A stretch of DNA of 64,000 bases. Origin: Pseudocercospora fijiensis CIRAD86. Taxonomy: Eukaryota; Ascomycota; Dothideomycetes; Mycosphaerellales; Mycosphaerellaceae. Position 1 is the first letter of the stretch, and each line of letters opens with the position of its first letter. Below are positions 1 through 11,816 of this stretch, piece after piece. The position numbers and the translations under genes are program-made. The stretch lies in contig NW_006921536.1 in NCBI RefSeq assembly GCF_000340215.1, positions 508,886 to 572,885 on the forward strand, in the 5' to 3' direction. The notes beneath the pieces were generated by a model. It had not been told where the DNA came from. It did not search any database and saw only the letters and a program-made list of their open reading frames with translations.

Positions 1-1600
1 TATTACTAGGAGCGAAATCGAGCACTCGAGGTCTAGCAAGCTTGCCTTTCGCTAGAAGGGCCCTTTTCGTATTACGGGGATTACTACCTCTAGGACCTCG
101 TACTACCTTGCGGAACTCGATAGGGCTAATCTAGCTATTACCTTTCTACGCGATCGACTAAAGGAAGTACCTCTATTCCGACCTAACCGGATCTCGGGTA
201 AAAACGCTACTACGACGAATAACGAACCTATTAATAAAGAAGTCGAGGTAGATAGAGATAGCTAGTCTAAGTCCTCCGAGTCTAGGGACGATAGCTAGTC
301 TAATGCTAAGTCCGGTAAAGAAAGGGATATAGACGTCTATACGATTACATCCCTTCCTAGGGAGGAGCAAAGGCGAGCCTTTCAAGCCTATACTATAGCT
401 ATATACCGAGTCGACCCTAAAGTTGATCCTATCTCTTAGATTAACAACCTAATACGGGACCTTCTTAGCGTACCCCTTATAGAAGATTACTCGAATAACT
501 ATCTCTTCTTTAATAGCTCGACCGAACCTAATAGTTTTCTAGCTTTCAACTACCTAGCCCTATTTACCTAGGGAGGGGTAACCTAGCCTTTAGCTTAACA
601 CTATAGATTCGGCTAGATAGCAATTCTATATAGAAGGCAGGATCTATACGAACAAGCCTACTACGTTAGCGCTCTTCCGAGGCTTACCTAGGACCCTAGC
701 TTTCGACTAGCACTATAGCGAGACCCTAGCTAGTAGACGACCTAAAGAGTCTAGGTCTACGACGAGATAAACATATTGAAGTTCGAACACAACCTACATC
801 TCCTTAAGGCCCTAGTAGAGACTAGCCTTGCTACCCTAGTATATACTAACCTATATAGGCGGCGAGGCATTAGATTTCTCGCCTAGGAGGCTATAGACAA
901 CATTGCGAACTAGGGAGACAACGAATATAGGCTGTCCTTAATAAGAATACGAGACAGGCTTCGGCTTACCTAGATCGAATAAGAGGAGCTCCGCGGTACC
1001 GCTAACTCTAAGGGCCTAGGCTCAAACCCCGGAGCTTTTAACGAACCCTTAGAAGCGGAGTAGGCTATAGAATGCAACGAAAATAGACTACTACTACCTT
1101 AGTAGGCCCGATAAACCTATAACTACTCGCGTATAGCCTCCCCTTTTACTCCTATTCACTCGCTTTGCACCGAATTTTTCACTCGCTAGTACCCTTATTC
1201 GCGTATTTAAACGGATTATCGACGTATACTAGGATCGATTGTCCCTTTATATATTAGTAGCCGGATAGAGTACTACTACTAGAGCCCTATCGTTGCTTCT
1301 TTTCCTTTATACTACTACCGACGAGGGTAGGGGCTTTAGTAAGGAGCCCCTATCCTTAATAATATCCCTAGACCTGCTCCCCGGGGTAGTCTAAGTACCT
1401 GCCTACCCGTAGAGCGAGTAAATAATTTTAACTCGGTAAAAAGGGACCTGCTAGAAGCTCCACGTCGCGCCTAGCTTACTAAAACCGAAGCCTACCCTAC
1501 GGAGTAAGCCTAGGAAAACCTTACCTAACCTTAAAAATTTCCTTTATTTAAAACCCTTTCCTTTATATTATTTCTATAGCCTACGCCGGCCGATATGTCG
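1..1600 (+). pseudogene. Element D ORF1, decayed, unknown function
   Basis: One + frame (codons starting at position 2 mod 3) runs from the window edge to about 1600. It is interrupted by TAG and TAA where Gln or Trp would be expected; I noticed no TGA in it. The visible part starts with a basic and serine-rich stretch around 130-350 (Lys/Glu/Asp/Ser), followed by a more ordinary globular-looking part (about 400-1000) rich in Leu, Arg and aromatic residues. I recognise no catalytic motif. It could be the end of a pol polyprotein whose enzymatic part lies to the left, or a separate ORF. The 3' end is uncertain because decay hides the true stop. Confidence 0.45.
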
Positions 1601-1630
1601 AGATTTCTAAGAATCCCGGGAGCTCCCGCC

Positions 1631-1655
1631 TATAGTAGCTAGCTAGCTAGGATAC
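1631..1655 (+). repeat. 25-bp direct repeat, left copy
   Basis: The 25 bases here (core TAGCTAGCTAGCTAGG) are identical to 5706-5730. The two copies bracket ORF2 of element D almost exactly. Both contain no CpA/TpG that RIP could hit, so identity does not prove recency. Confidence 0.8.
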
Positions 1656-2100
1656 ATTGCGACTACTACTACTACCCCTATACTACCCGGAGGAGCCCTT
1701 GTTACTATACCTTAATGCGGTAGGGGTTGAAGCGGAGGGGTTAGTACGCTATATAATGCTTAACTCCCTAGATCTAAGTGCTCTAGTCCTACGCCCTCGA
1801 ATCTCGCTACTACGCGAATTACCTAGGCCTTTAGAAATGTCGCCGCTGCCCGCTGCCAACCCTTTACTTCCTTTAGGATATATGCCTTACTTTCGGATTT
1901 ATATATAAACGCGCGTGTACGCGTAAGGCAGGTGCCTCCCGTCCCTTCCCGCGCACCCGCGCCCTTACTACGACAAAAAGGCGATCTTTCTCGCGCCTAA
2001 ACTTCTTTACAAATAAACACACCTATACCGCCCTTCCCTCGACAAAGCGATAGGCGCTTATAGCAAACACTACCCTCCTTAATTAACTATTAAAGACCGA
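1656..2100. other. Inter-ORF region of element D
   Basis: Between the two long frames of D. It contains a CpG-rich, low-complexity patch at about 1908-1970 (GCGCGTGTACGCG and C-rich runs). A short open stretch at 1657-1908 has unbiased leucine/proline content and no family resemblance; I do not call it a gene. Confidence 0.35.
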
Positions 2101-5100
2101 CAAACCCCTACCTCCTCTACGCGACCCGATACGCAAAACCCCCTCTACCGCCTCGTAAGCGCGCAATAGTAGAAGCCTCTAGTCGAGACCTTATTACGAG
2201 CGTAGCCTATAGCGGCATTTCCTACCTTCCTTCCGACTAGCGACTAAGCAATTACAACACCCTACTCGAATAGGTATAATATCTTCAATCCGCTAACCTA
2301 TCCCGCTAAACTAAAGTAGATATAATCTACGACAACCTAGGAAGCGTTAATAACTTTATTAAAGGCACCGAGCTAACCTATTATCGGCTTAAGGAGGCGC
2401 TCTTTAAAGGACTGCCGAAAGAAATAGGAGATGTTCTTCGTACCCGAGGATCTACTATAGTATAGGCCCTCGAGCAGTATATAGGTAACGAATTTGCTAC
2501 CCTACAAGCCGCCGCTACTCGTAGGAAGGCTACGGAAGATCGCCGTAAGAACGATATTGCTAATAGTCCTATATTCTTTAGGAACTACCTAGACCTCTAT
2601 AATGTCCGAGGTAATACCGCGAAGGAAATAGCTCGAGTCTTTAGGCTATAGAAGGATAGAAAGCTTAATAACTACGCAAACTTTAAGGACGCTAGCTAGG
2701 TTTCCGAAATTTAGCTTGTTCTTCGCATCCTAAGCAATTACCTATACCGCCGAACGCTTAGGGCGAGATAGGGACGGGCAGATGTTAATACCGTTACTAT
2801 TACTACTAAGGACTGCGTAGTAGATAAGGAGGATAACACTCGCAAGGAGGGTAAGAATAAATTCTTCTCTTAGAGATCGGAGGCTAGTAAGGCGAAGCTT
2901 AAGGCTATTAGTATTCGAATTAGCTAATACGAAGGCCCTCCTATTATTGCTATTACTCCCGACGGGCGCCCTTTTTCGAGACCGCTAGATAGCTATATTG
3001 AAGGCACTACTTCTAGGACCCTAGGGCTTAATATCCCTCGATCCCGTATAGGCACATATAAGCGAATTAGTACACCTATTAGATCACTAGTTATATATAA
3101 CCCGGCTAGCGACCCTCTAGCTAGATAGGACAACTAGTAGCTATCGCCCGCTCGCCCTACTTAGCCTATCGGCTCTCGCTAAAATACGCCTCTATAACGT
3201 AATACGACTCGCCCTAATCTCCTAGTCGAAAACTCTTCTTCGCTGCCCGATCGGACTAGTAGTAGGAGTAGTAATAACAGCCTTGCTCTAGGGGCTCCGC
3301 CTACTCGTCGAATTCGAACTACTACGCCTATCCCCCCTCTAGGAAGGACCCGCAGATCGAATAGACTTAATAAGCCGAGTAGAGATCTTACTATACCCCT
3401 CGAGGAGAACCTAACCGACGACCTTAATGCCTTAGGACCTAAGCGGGGAGGCACTATATACTATAAGGAACTAACCCCCGATAAGGACACTCAAATTAGA
3501 AACAGCCTAGCCTACTGTAGCTGCAATAGATTCTCGGAAGCCGACCGTAGTGCTTTAATGCAGTACGATAGTAAATCTAATAACGCTACGTAGGGAAGAG
3601 CAATTACCCTTATTGTAACTGCCCCTTACCCGCCTTGTTATACTCATACCCGCTACCTGTTTAGGATAGTAGTTAGATTTCGAGGAAAGGTCGGTCGAGA
3701 GCAGATAATAGAAACCTTAAGTAGCCCTAGATATAAGTACCGGAACGACCTGCTCCGCCTTCGAACTAAGAGACCTAACCTGTTTCGGAAGACTCGCCGT
3801 CCTCCTATCCCTAGCGACTACCTTAGACTATATCGCTTTTTCCCTAAGGCCTACAGTTACGAGAGCAAGATATACAACCCTTTAACTATTAAACGCGTTA
3901 CCCTAGCGATTGCTACTAAGATTCGTAAGGCCTTCTCCCGTATAGGAGTAATAATAAAGGCTAGCTAGGATGCCTAGGCAAGAGATAGTACTATTACCTT
4001 AGATAGCATTACGAGCGACAAAGGTTCTACTAAACTATATAGAGCGGCCGTCTTTAGTTAGTATAATAATAAGAAAGTCGAAGTCGCCGCGGCCCCTCTA
4101 CCCTTCGGAAAGATGTCCCTCTCTAACTAGTTTAAGCTAGAGGCTGTAATGTACCTTTAGTATTAGCGTTTAGTTAACGGAGTCTCGAATAAGGGTTAGC
4201 TTCGAACCGCCTTCTATTCTAGGTTCTAGCAGATCTGCCGAGGAGACCCTATCTACTAGCTCCTCTACGGCCTTACCCGCCCTAATTACGCTCTTAACCT
4301 AATCTCCTACCCGTACTACGCTAAGATAACTCAACCTAGTAACGGCGGTTCGACCGAGTTTGCCTATATTAACTAGTACCCTCTCGATCTCTAAGAAGGC
4401 ATTGCTATAAACTAAGTTCAAGGCTCCGTATCCTTCCTCCCTAAAACGGTAGAGACTGCTACGAAGGTCTTCGCTAGGATCTACTAACTAGAAGTCTTTA
4501 ACAAATAGTATAAGGAACTTGAGACCCTTCGCTAAGAAAAGGGCCCTACGTACGCCCCTCGGGGTTACATTCTCTCTATCAACTATAATACACATTGCCT
4601 AAATACTAAGATAGAGAATACCCTTAATAACTTTATTAAGAACGAGCTAAAAGGCAAGTGTCGAAATATAGGCTAGGAGTAGTACCCGGTCGGTGCCCTT
4701 AGAGTACGCCTAACCCTTCCCTACCTTCTATACGGCGCTTAGGCATTACCGAAGAACACTAAGAGGATAACTATACTCCCCTAGTTCTACCGATACGACT
4801 TAGTAACTAGAAAGCTCGATTACGAAGCTAGAGGTACGTTTTAGGAACTCGCCGCTACCTATCGAGACCTTCTTCCTAGCCCTACCTCGCCCTCTAGTCT
4901 TACAAACAAGTACGGTGCCCCTCCGTACGCGTTCCCGGCTGTAGTGCGCCTACGTAACAATAACCTAATCTCGGAAGCCCTCGTCGGTCGATTAAAGTAG
5001 GACGATACTATAGTATAGCAATATATTCGAAGACTCTTTCGCAACCTTAACTAAGAAGGCTCCTTATACATACTCGAGAACTATTTAAAGCAGTATCGCA

Positions 5101-5696
5101 AGGATGTAGCGTCGGTATACTCTAAGATATTAAGTAAGGTTATTCGCCTCGAGTAGGAACGTTTCGGGGAGAAATCATTCTTTAAGGCCCTTGTATAGTC
5201 TTTAAAAGACTAGAGTTGCATCCTAAACAATAGCGGAGATCGGTATATACGCCTAAACTAGGATAATTTCTACCGATATTAGCCTACGCCTAACGCTAGG
5301 GAGGAGTTTGACTAGGGAGGCTAGGGATTTATATACTAATAGGAACCTAGTAAGGCAGACCTTCCTACTAACTAGCGGCAGTCTAGCGCCCCTTTAGCGA
5401 AACCTACTACCTACGCTTCGAAGGTCTCTACTCCTAGTAGAGTACTCCCGAACGTTAACTCCTAGCAGCTTAGTATTCCTAAGAAACAGCCTCCTTAGCC
5501 ATCTTCTTTAAAGCAGCCTACGAACCCTATAGCCAATCCGAATAAGCGACAGACCCGCTAGGACATACGGGCTAAGGCGACGCGGACCTAGGCTCTTATC
5601 GACTAATTTAACTAGTAGGGGCGAGGAGGCAATTATAGCGGCTAGGGCCGTAGAGGTAACTATAGTAGACTAGCGACTCGTAGTAGAAAGAAATAA
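2100..5696 (+). pseudogene. Element D ORF2, about 1190 codons, unknown function
   Basis: A single frame (codons starting at positions divisible by 3) stays readable from about 2100 to the TAA at 5694-5696. The interruptions I read are TAG or TAA at likely Gln/Trp sites, so the frame has no obvious net indel. Order: a charged N-terminal part (about 2340-2900); a Ser/Thr/Arg-rich linker (about 2950-3400); a middle part with CSC near 3517 and many Arg/Tyr residues (3450-4400); a Leu/Lys-rich helical-looking part (4500-5250); and a Gln/Pro/Lys-rich basic C-terminus ending in Arg-Gly-Gly and Gly-Arg-Arg-Gly repeats (about 5610-5665), as in RNA-binding tails. I recognise no RT, IN, PR or zinc-knuckle motif. 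It ends about 140 bases before the 3' LTR. A Gag-like nucleic-acid-binding protein is one guess; function is unknown. Confidence 0.55.
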
Positions 5697-5705
5697 GTAA
5701 TAGGG

Positions 5706-5730
5706 TATAGTAGCTAGCTAGCTAGGATAC
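5706..5730 (+). repeat. 25-bp direct repeat, right copy
   Basis: Identical to 1631-1655; it begins 10 bases after the end of ORF2 in element D. Confidence 0.8.
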
Positions 5731-5836
5731 CGTTATAGGATAGTCGGTTTGGTTTCTTTACGTATTTAAGGTTTTTTAGTCCGGGAGGTAAGGAAGCGTT
5801 AGTCTAAGGGCAGACTTCTTAGTCCGGGAGGGAAAA

Positions 5837-6182
5837 TGTAGTAGGGAAACCCGGCTTGGTATAGGTGTGCCTACTTATACCCTCTTCCCCTGTTTTTGTA
5901 CCTTAGAACATATATACCTACCTTTATAATTAGAACATATATATATAATACAAGGAGATACAGCTACGACAACACATAGCAAGAGAGACATAGGAAATGT
6001 ACCTAATCTAGCTGCAATATAGCCCTCCCTACGTCTATTCTCTTCTTTTTAATATATACAACGCTTTCCCTTCGAAGTATATAATGCTACGCCGACCCCT
6101 CGTAGTTTACTAAGTACTAGGCCTATAGCATACAGTTCCCTATATATGTACCTCTACCTACGACCTACTCGTCCCGCCTACA
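5837..6182 (+). repeat. LTR of element D, inner copy
   Basis: 346 bp, starting TGTAG and ending CTACA (canonical TG...CA), directly after the purine tract. It differs from the next copy mainly by TG/TA and CA/TA changes. It contains AT-rich tracts (TATATATATA) and a C/T-rich stretch near its middle that could hold promoter elements. Confidence 0.85.
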
Positions 6183-6192
6183 TTTTCTAAAA

Positions 6193-6539
6193 ATGTAGTA
6201 GGGAAACCCGGCTTAGTATAGGTGTGCCTACTTGTACCCTCTTCCCCTGTTTTTATACCTTAGAATATATATACCTACCTTCATAATTAGAATATACACA
6301 CACAATACAAGGAGACACAGCTACGACAACACATAGCAAGAGAGATATAGGAAATGTACCTAATCTAGCTATAATATAGCCCTCCCTACGTCTATTCTCT
6401 TCTTTTTAATATATATAACGCTTTCCCTTCGAAGTATACAATACTACGCCGACCCCTCGCAGTTTACTAAGTACTAGGCCTATAGTATACAGTTCCCTAT
6501 ATATGTACCTCTACCTACGACCTACTCGTCCCGCCTATA
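6193..6539 (+). repeat. LTR of element D, outer copy
   Basis: 347 bp, starting TGTAG and ending CTATA (CTACA after a CA to TA change). It is separated from the inner copy by only ten bases (TTTTCTAAAA). Immediately to the right is S1 sequence on the - strand, so this is the outer end of D. Confidence 0.85.
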
Positions 6540-9500
6540 ATAGAAGGCTATTAATAGCCGATACTTTAGTCTTAGCTGTAAGCAAATCTCGCTCTAATAG
6601 TAAGATATAAATGTCGAGCCCCTATCGGAGACTATCCCCTTAGGGGTTCCCTAATAGGTATAGAAGATGTTACTCTATAGCGCCTCTACTATATTAATAG
6701 CAGTCTAGTCTTTCCGCGCCGGGATATATCGAGCGCCTTTAGTAAATCGATCTACTATAACAAGGATAGCATTATACACGTCCTTGCTACCCCTGCGCCT
6801 AGCAGGTAGAAGGCCTATAATAAAGTCTATTATTAGCTTAGTAAATAGCTTCTTTAGAATAGGGAGCGAAGACAACTCGCCGAACGGCAAGTGCTTCGGT
6901 GCTTTAACTCGCTAGTATACTATATAGGTCTATATATACTCCTTTATATACCGCTCACTATTTAGCTAGTAGTATATACGCGATAGTAACTCGTGCGACC
7001 TCTCTATGCTATAGTAACTAGCGAGCTTACTATTATAGTGCCTCTTTAAAAGCTCTTGTCTAATCGATTGTTTAGCGGGGACATAGTATCTGTCCTTAAA
7101 CTTTAAGTAACCTTTGTCGTCGATCGACTAATTGTTATTACTCTTACTAGATCGAGTCGCCCGCCTACTTACAAGCTTATTAATACGCTCGACAGCAAAG
7201 GCGTCCCTCTGCTAAGTACGCAATAGCTTATCTATAAACGATTAACTATCCCTATTTGCAAGGTTATTTAATAGCACCCTCGCTATTAAACGAGGTACGC
7301 ATTGTATGCATCTAATAGCACTAGTAGCCGGAACTACTACAACCTCTTCTATAGTGCTGTCGCTATATAGGCTATTACTATAGATAGCAATGTCTTTAAT
7401 CGAGTTATTATAGCTCGAGCGATCTACGTCCTTTCTAACGCGTACTAGAAGAACGACAACTCCGCTATAGTATTTGTTGCCGCCGCGGGGTCCGGAAGTC
7501 CGCTTATCCTACACTTGCTTATTAACAATACGGGCTATAGCAATCTTATACTACAGGGTTAGAAACAAAGAATTAATATATTAGGTCTCGCTATCGTAAT
7601 TAGGTCGCCTCGATAGGCTATCGGCAGGGTTACTTACGCCTAGCTAGTATAATATATTAAAATCAAACCCGGCGAGGTAGACGGCCTATCTAGCCTATCG
7701 ACCTATAACCCTAGTAACCTTAGTAATACTACGGAGGTTGTTATAGTCTATATAGACCTAAATTGTATACTAAGTACTATTAAGATAGTAGCGCTAATGC
7801 TTGAAGGCTTCGACAATAGCTAGGAGCTCTTACTTATAGGTCTCGTAGCGACGCTCTATATCGATTATCTTTCGTAAAAAGAAGGCAATCGGGTACTAAT
7901 AGGTGTTATTAGCCTATTGTGACATAATAGCTAATATAGCGAACTGTAAAGCGTTAGTCTCAATTCGGATCTGCTTACTTAGTACGAAATAGTGCAATAA
8001 GGGGACTTTAGTAAAGCGTTGCTTTAGACCGTTAAAAGCGGCTTGTGTTTTGTTAGTCTACCTAAACTCTCTAGAAGGGTTTGCCTTAGTTTTAGTAAGC
8101 TTAGTTAGGGGCATTATATGTCGTAAATAGCCCTTAATAAAGCGACGATAGAAATTAGCGAAGCCGAGGAACGACTAAAGTTCCTTAATACTAGTAGGTG
8201 TTGGCTACTTAGTAATAGTCTTAATCCGGTTAGGATTAGCCTTAATACCCTTAGTTAATACGATAAAACTAAGGAAGGCTACCTCCTTAGTAGTAAAGGT
8301 GTATTTAGAAGGCTTGTAATATAGTCTATAGGCTCGTAGGCGATCGAGCACCTTACGGACTATAGCCTAGTACTCCGTAATATTAGGTAAGTGTATATAA
8401 ACTAGGATGTTATCTAGGTAAACTACATAGAGGTAGTCTAGTAGGCCCGAAAGGGCCCGATTAATATAGGACTAGAATGTTATAGAAGCATTAGCTAAGC
8501 CGAATAGCATAACTAAGTACTCGAAATAGCTATAACGAGTGCGAAAGGCTGTCTTCTATTTATCGCCCTTGCGGATACGGATGCGATAGTACGCATCCTT
8601 AATGTCTAGTATAGTATAGTAGTAGGCACTAGAAAGGCGGTCGAGGGTCTTATTAATAAGCGGGAGTAGATAGCGGTCTTTGATAGTAACAGCGTTAAGC
8701 CCTCTATAATTAATATATAAACGTAGGCCGCTATCCTTCTTTAGCACGAACAGGATAGGTATACTAGCAGGGCTGTTACTATATCGGATTCGACTATTAG
8801 CTAGGTTTTCCTCTAGGTACTTACGCAGTATAGCAAGCTCTCGTTTACTAAGGTTGTAGAGGGGGCTAAAAGGAACCTCCTTGCCCTCTATAATATTAAT
8901 CTTATAATCCGTCTCTTTAAACATAGGCAATGTCGATACTAGGTAGTATTTAAATACATTAATATAGGTTTCTCGAATAGGCACTAGTATACGAGAGAGC
9001 TAATTAGGGTCTATACTATTAGGGGGTATAGGTTCATCGTTATCTCTACCGAGAAGATTAGCTATCGGATTAGCTAAGGCAGGTGTTAGGTTGCTAATAA
9101 ACAGGACCCTAATATCGTTAGGGCACTTGCTAACATTAATGTATTTAATGTCCTCTTTCCTAGCGATTCTAAATCGCTACTTCTAGAGGCCTAGGTCTAT
9201 AGCTATAGCGTAGTACTTAAGAACAGGGTTGCTAATAACAATAGTAGCCCCCCTATATAGGTTGTCTATATCTACTACGTAGGTAGTAAAGTCTAGTAGG
9301 CGTTTATTTCCGAGGTCGTCCTTTAGAGCTATAGGAACATAGTAGGCTCTATAGGTTAAGTGCCGAGCGTTATTAAACTAAGCAAGGGTTAGTAGGTTAG
9401 TCTTCGGCAGTTGTCGAAGGTCTAATTGCTTAGCTAGGCGATAGCTAATAAGGGCACTAACTGAATTTCCTAGATCTAGCATAACCTTAGTTTAATAGGT

Positions 9501-9600
9501 AGTGCCCTTCGTGTCCTATATAAGGTAGGAGCGTGTTATAGCTAGCACAATGTCGATAGTCTTACGCCGTACGAGGCTAACAGTTAGTACGGCGCTTACT
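6540..9600 (-). pseudogene. pol: S1 pol: protease, RT, RNase H, partial integrase
   Basis: Order on the - strand: aspartic protease (about 9540-9190); reverse transcriptase (about 8990-8050) with an intact fragment holding [20 protein letters not shown] and the DIKDAYYRI block; the YxDD box region at about 8402-8426; RNase H (about 7990-7620); and integrase (about 7110-6540) with the RFTKGARYIP block around the first catalytic Asp. The integrase is cut at 6540 by element D, so the last catalytic residue and the C-terminal domain are missing. Stops are TAG/TAA at Gln/Trp positions. It would have reverse transcribed and integrated the element; it is now dead. Confidence 0.85.
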
Positions 9601-9639
9601 CTTTTTTCGAAGGTTAGCCTATAGGGGTAGCGTTAGCCG

Positions 9640-11110
9640 CTAAGAGGTACTTTCGGTATTTAGCGGAAGTATAGTTAATTCGGGCCTAGTCCTTAGGTTT
9701 GTCGCATTGGCCTAGTAGATAGCTAGTACTATTACAATTAAAGCACTTCAACCCGGTTAGTAGACTACCGTAGCTGTTATTGCTATTATTAGCCGAGCGG
9801 TTAGCATTATAGGGATACGAGCCCCTTCTACGGCCCCTATCGCGGCCTCCTCTATATAGCCGCCGGCTACGGCCTCTTCTACGATCGTTACTATTCCTAT
9901 TGTTAGCATTGTTGTCCTAATAGGAACCTTAGTTTCCTCCGCGGCTACTACGGTTGCTACGGTTAGTACTAGCTAGTTGGATCCTTAATTCTAGTCGTTA
10001 CTAAAGCTAAGCAGCTCGTTTAGCTATTTCCACTTTAACTATGAATTGAATACGTATTAGGTTAGCCTATTCGAATATGCGACGGCGGTCTAATTCGAGA
10101 ATAAGCTCCTACCTAAGCTTAGGGCGTATTTCCGAGATCTATATAGAATTAGTCTTAGGCGGAAGGTCGTCTTTAAGGGTTTTTAAATAGGCTTCAAATA
10201 AGCGAGCCGATTGATTAGTCTTCTATATAGCTCGAAGATACAGGTCCTAAGCATATTATTGCCTTAGTATAGGGTTTCTAAGGGTGTCTAGTATAATAGT
10301 TTTGTAGGTTTGCTACTAAACAGTAGTCTAGTTATTAAGGGAGTCGAAATGGTTATCCTATATACGCTTTAGGTCGCTATTGATATACTATATAGCGTAT
10401 ACGACTAAGGAATAGTCGTCTAGTAGCGCTCTTAGTGCATTGCGCTAGTTAAGTTTACAGTTACGAATGTAGTCGTTATACTGCTTTCGACTAGAGCTAT
10501 TAAACACGGTACAGTCCTTAAGTTTAGCATCCTTCTTTTAGATAGGTAGTAAAGAAGGTCCCGCTATTGGTTTTGCTATCGGGGCTTCCTAAAGGCGACG
10601 GAGCTCGAGGAGATTATCCTTTAGCTATTATTCTTAACGTAGGGCAGTAAGCCTGTTTTAAGTAGCTTCTTAAAGTCTCCCTAATAGTTAAGGGCTAAAG
10701 GCTAGTTAGCTATATCGACGGTTAACAATATTACTAAGAATGTCGTTAATAGGCAACTCTAGGTCGTTACCTAGAATTATAGGTTCTTCGGTAGGCCTAG
10801 TAGTAGGCTCCTTAGTAGGAGGCACTTTAGCAGGTGCTCTAGTAGGCACTTTAGTAGGCACTTTAGTAGGCACTATGCTACTAGCATTGTCGTTGCTAGC
10901 GCTACTAGCGGCGCCGCGATTGTTGTTTCGTAATAAGCCGGCTATTATAATAAGGGGTAGCACTAATAATGTATTGTTAGCCCCTAAGATACGGATATAG
11001 CGGAATTAGTAGATATCGGTCTAGTATGCTTAACTTAGTATAATAGGCCGTATAGAAGGCCTTGCTTAATAATTGGTACGGTTGTTTCGATAGAATAGTA
11101 CGTGTAGGTC
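9640..11110 (-). pseudogene. gag: S1 gag with CCHC knuckle
   Basis: Structural capsid/nucleocapsid gene on the - strand. An N-terminal Asn/Ala/Ser-rich stretch is followed by Pro-Thr-Lys type repeats (about 10780-10880). A basic Arg/Gly-rich part (about 9800-9960) precedes a zinc knuckle at about 9701-9748 (C-F-N-C ... C). The knuckle His is Tyr here, as expected from CAT/CAC to TAT/TAC. The Gln before the last Cys is still CAA, so this copy is slightly less mutated at that site than S2 and S3. Confidence 0.75.
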
Positions 11111-11127
11111 CCGTTCTTCGGGCGCAA
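11109..11127 (-). other. Candidate primer binding site of S1
   Basis: On the - strand, immediately after the LTR end, the leader reads TTGCGCCCGAAGAACGGG. Its position right after the LTR and its conservation in S3 (35389 onward) and nearly in S2 (29816 onward) fit a tRNA primer binding site. The tRNA is not identified with certainty. Confidence 0.5.
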
Positions 11128-11417
11128 TATAGTTAGATTAGTCTTGTTCGTAGCTATACCGCTAAAAGCTTGAAATAAGAACTATCTAGCTGCTACCCTT
11201 AAAGGGTAGATCGAATACTATATAAGAAGGGTATATTAGTAGGTAGATAGGGTAGTAGTAGGTACGAGTAGTATTCGATAAGGAGCTAGGAGGAGAGGGA
11301 GGAAGGCAGGCAAGTTAGCCTATTGCTAAGCGCTAAGCCCTGCCTAAGGCATTAAGACCCTAGCTTTACTCGAGCCCGGTTATATACTAATTACGTATAA
11401 CCTCTTTAGTCCTAATA
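11128..11417 (-). repeat. 5' LTR of S1 (290 bp)
   Basis: Same sequence as 35100-35388. It begins TATTAGG (TGTTAGG before RIP) at 11417 and ends ACTATA next to the candidate primer binding site. Confidence 0.8.
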
Positions 11418-11816
11418 AACGATAGCTCCTAGGAAGGAACTATCGCTAACTAGAAGGGCAACCGAGTCGTATTTACTAGTTATATCGGAAATACTAGCTA
11501 CAAGTCCTACGAGGATATCCTTACTACTTCTAAGCGCTCTTCGGGAAACGCTATAGCGCGGTTATAAGACCGGCAATCTGCGCTATAAGTTAATATAGCT
11601 TAAATAGGTTATATCTAGAGGTGCGCCGCTCTATACGATAAGGCTAGTTTCTAGGCTCTATACTAAGGAGGCGAATGCTCGAAGCGATAGCGAGTATAAC
11701 AACCCGGCAACGACAATCTAGTATACGAATCTCGGTAATAATGCTATCGTAGGCATCGCCGCCGGAAGCGGATCTACCCGAGCCTAAATCCGAACTAACC
11801 AATTAGAGCGCCGAGC
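11418..11816 (+). pseudogene. G1: C-terminal part of gag-protease frame and linker
   Basis: Matches 21490-21887 of G2. A Ser/Tyr/Thr-rich frame is readable to about 11690. After that the sequence becomes length-variable among the four G copies, which suggests a linker with little coding constraint before the palindrome at 11817. The left part was cut off by S1. Confidence 0.55.

Larger units (their letters stand above)
1..6539 (+). mobile_element. Element D: LTR retrotransposon, 3' part, ORFs unassigned
   Basis: This is the right-hand part of an LTR element whose left end lies outside the window. It ends in two LTR copies (5837-6182 and 6193-6539), preceded by a purine tract (GGGAGGGAAAA, 5826-5836) that fits a plus-strand primer. 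Two long frames on the + strand are broken by TAG/TAA only. I see no reverse transcriptase, integrase or protease motif in the visible 5.8 kb, so pol is either off-window or absent. The right LTR abuts S1 inside its integrase region, so D inserted into S1. The class as an LTR element is well supported; the superfamily is not determined. Confidence 0.75.
6540..11417 (-). mobile_element. S1: Ty3/Gypsy element, 3' end removed by D insertion
   Basis: A minus-strand Gypsy copy with order LTR, gag, protease, RT, RNase H, integrase. It starts with its 5' LTR at 11417 (TATTAGG from TGTTAGG) and stops in the integrase at 6540, where element D's outer LTR begins. The same family makes up 29692-40548 on the + strand. 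To the right it abuts G1 in the region after the protease, so S1 inserted into G1; the other half of the target lies beyond the window. Confidence 0.85.

Noticed and set aside
173..385. Minus-strand open frame opposite D ORF1
   Set aside because: It is the complement of the longer + frame; loss of CpA removes stops on the opposite strand and creates spurious open stretches.
1657..1908. Short + strand open frame in element D
   Set aside because: Leucine/proline-rich with no family resemblance, no context and a frame different from both D ORFs.
3179..3454. Minus-strand open frame opposite D ORF2
   Set aside because: The other strand carries the long consistent frame of ORF2; the Leu/Arg-rich peptide is a shadow.
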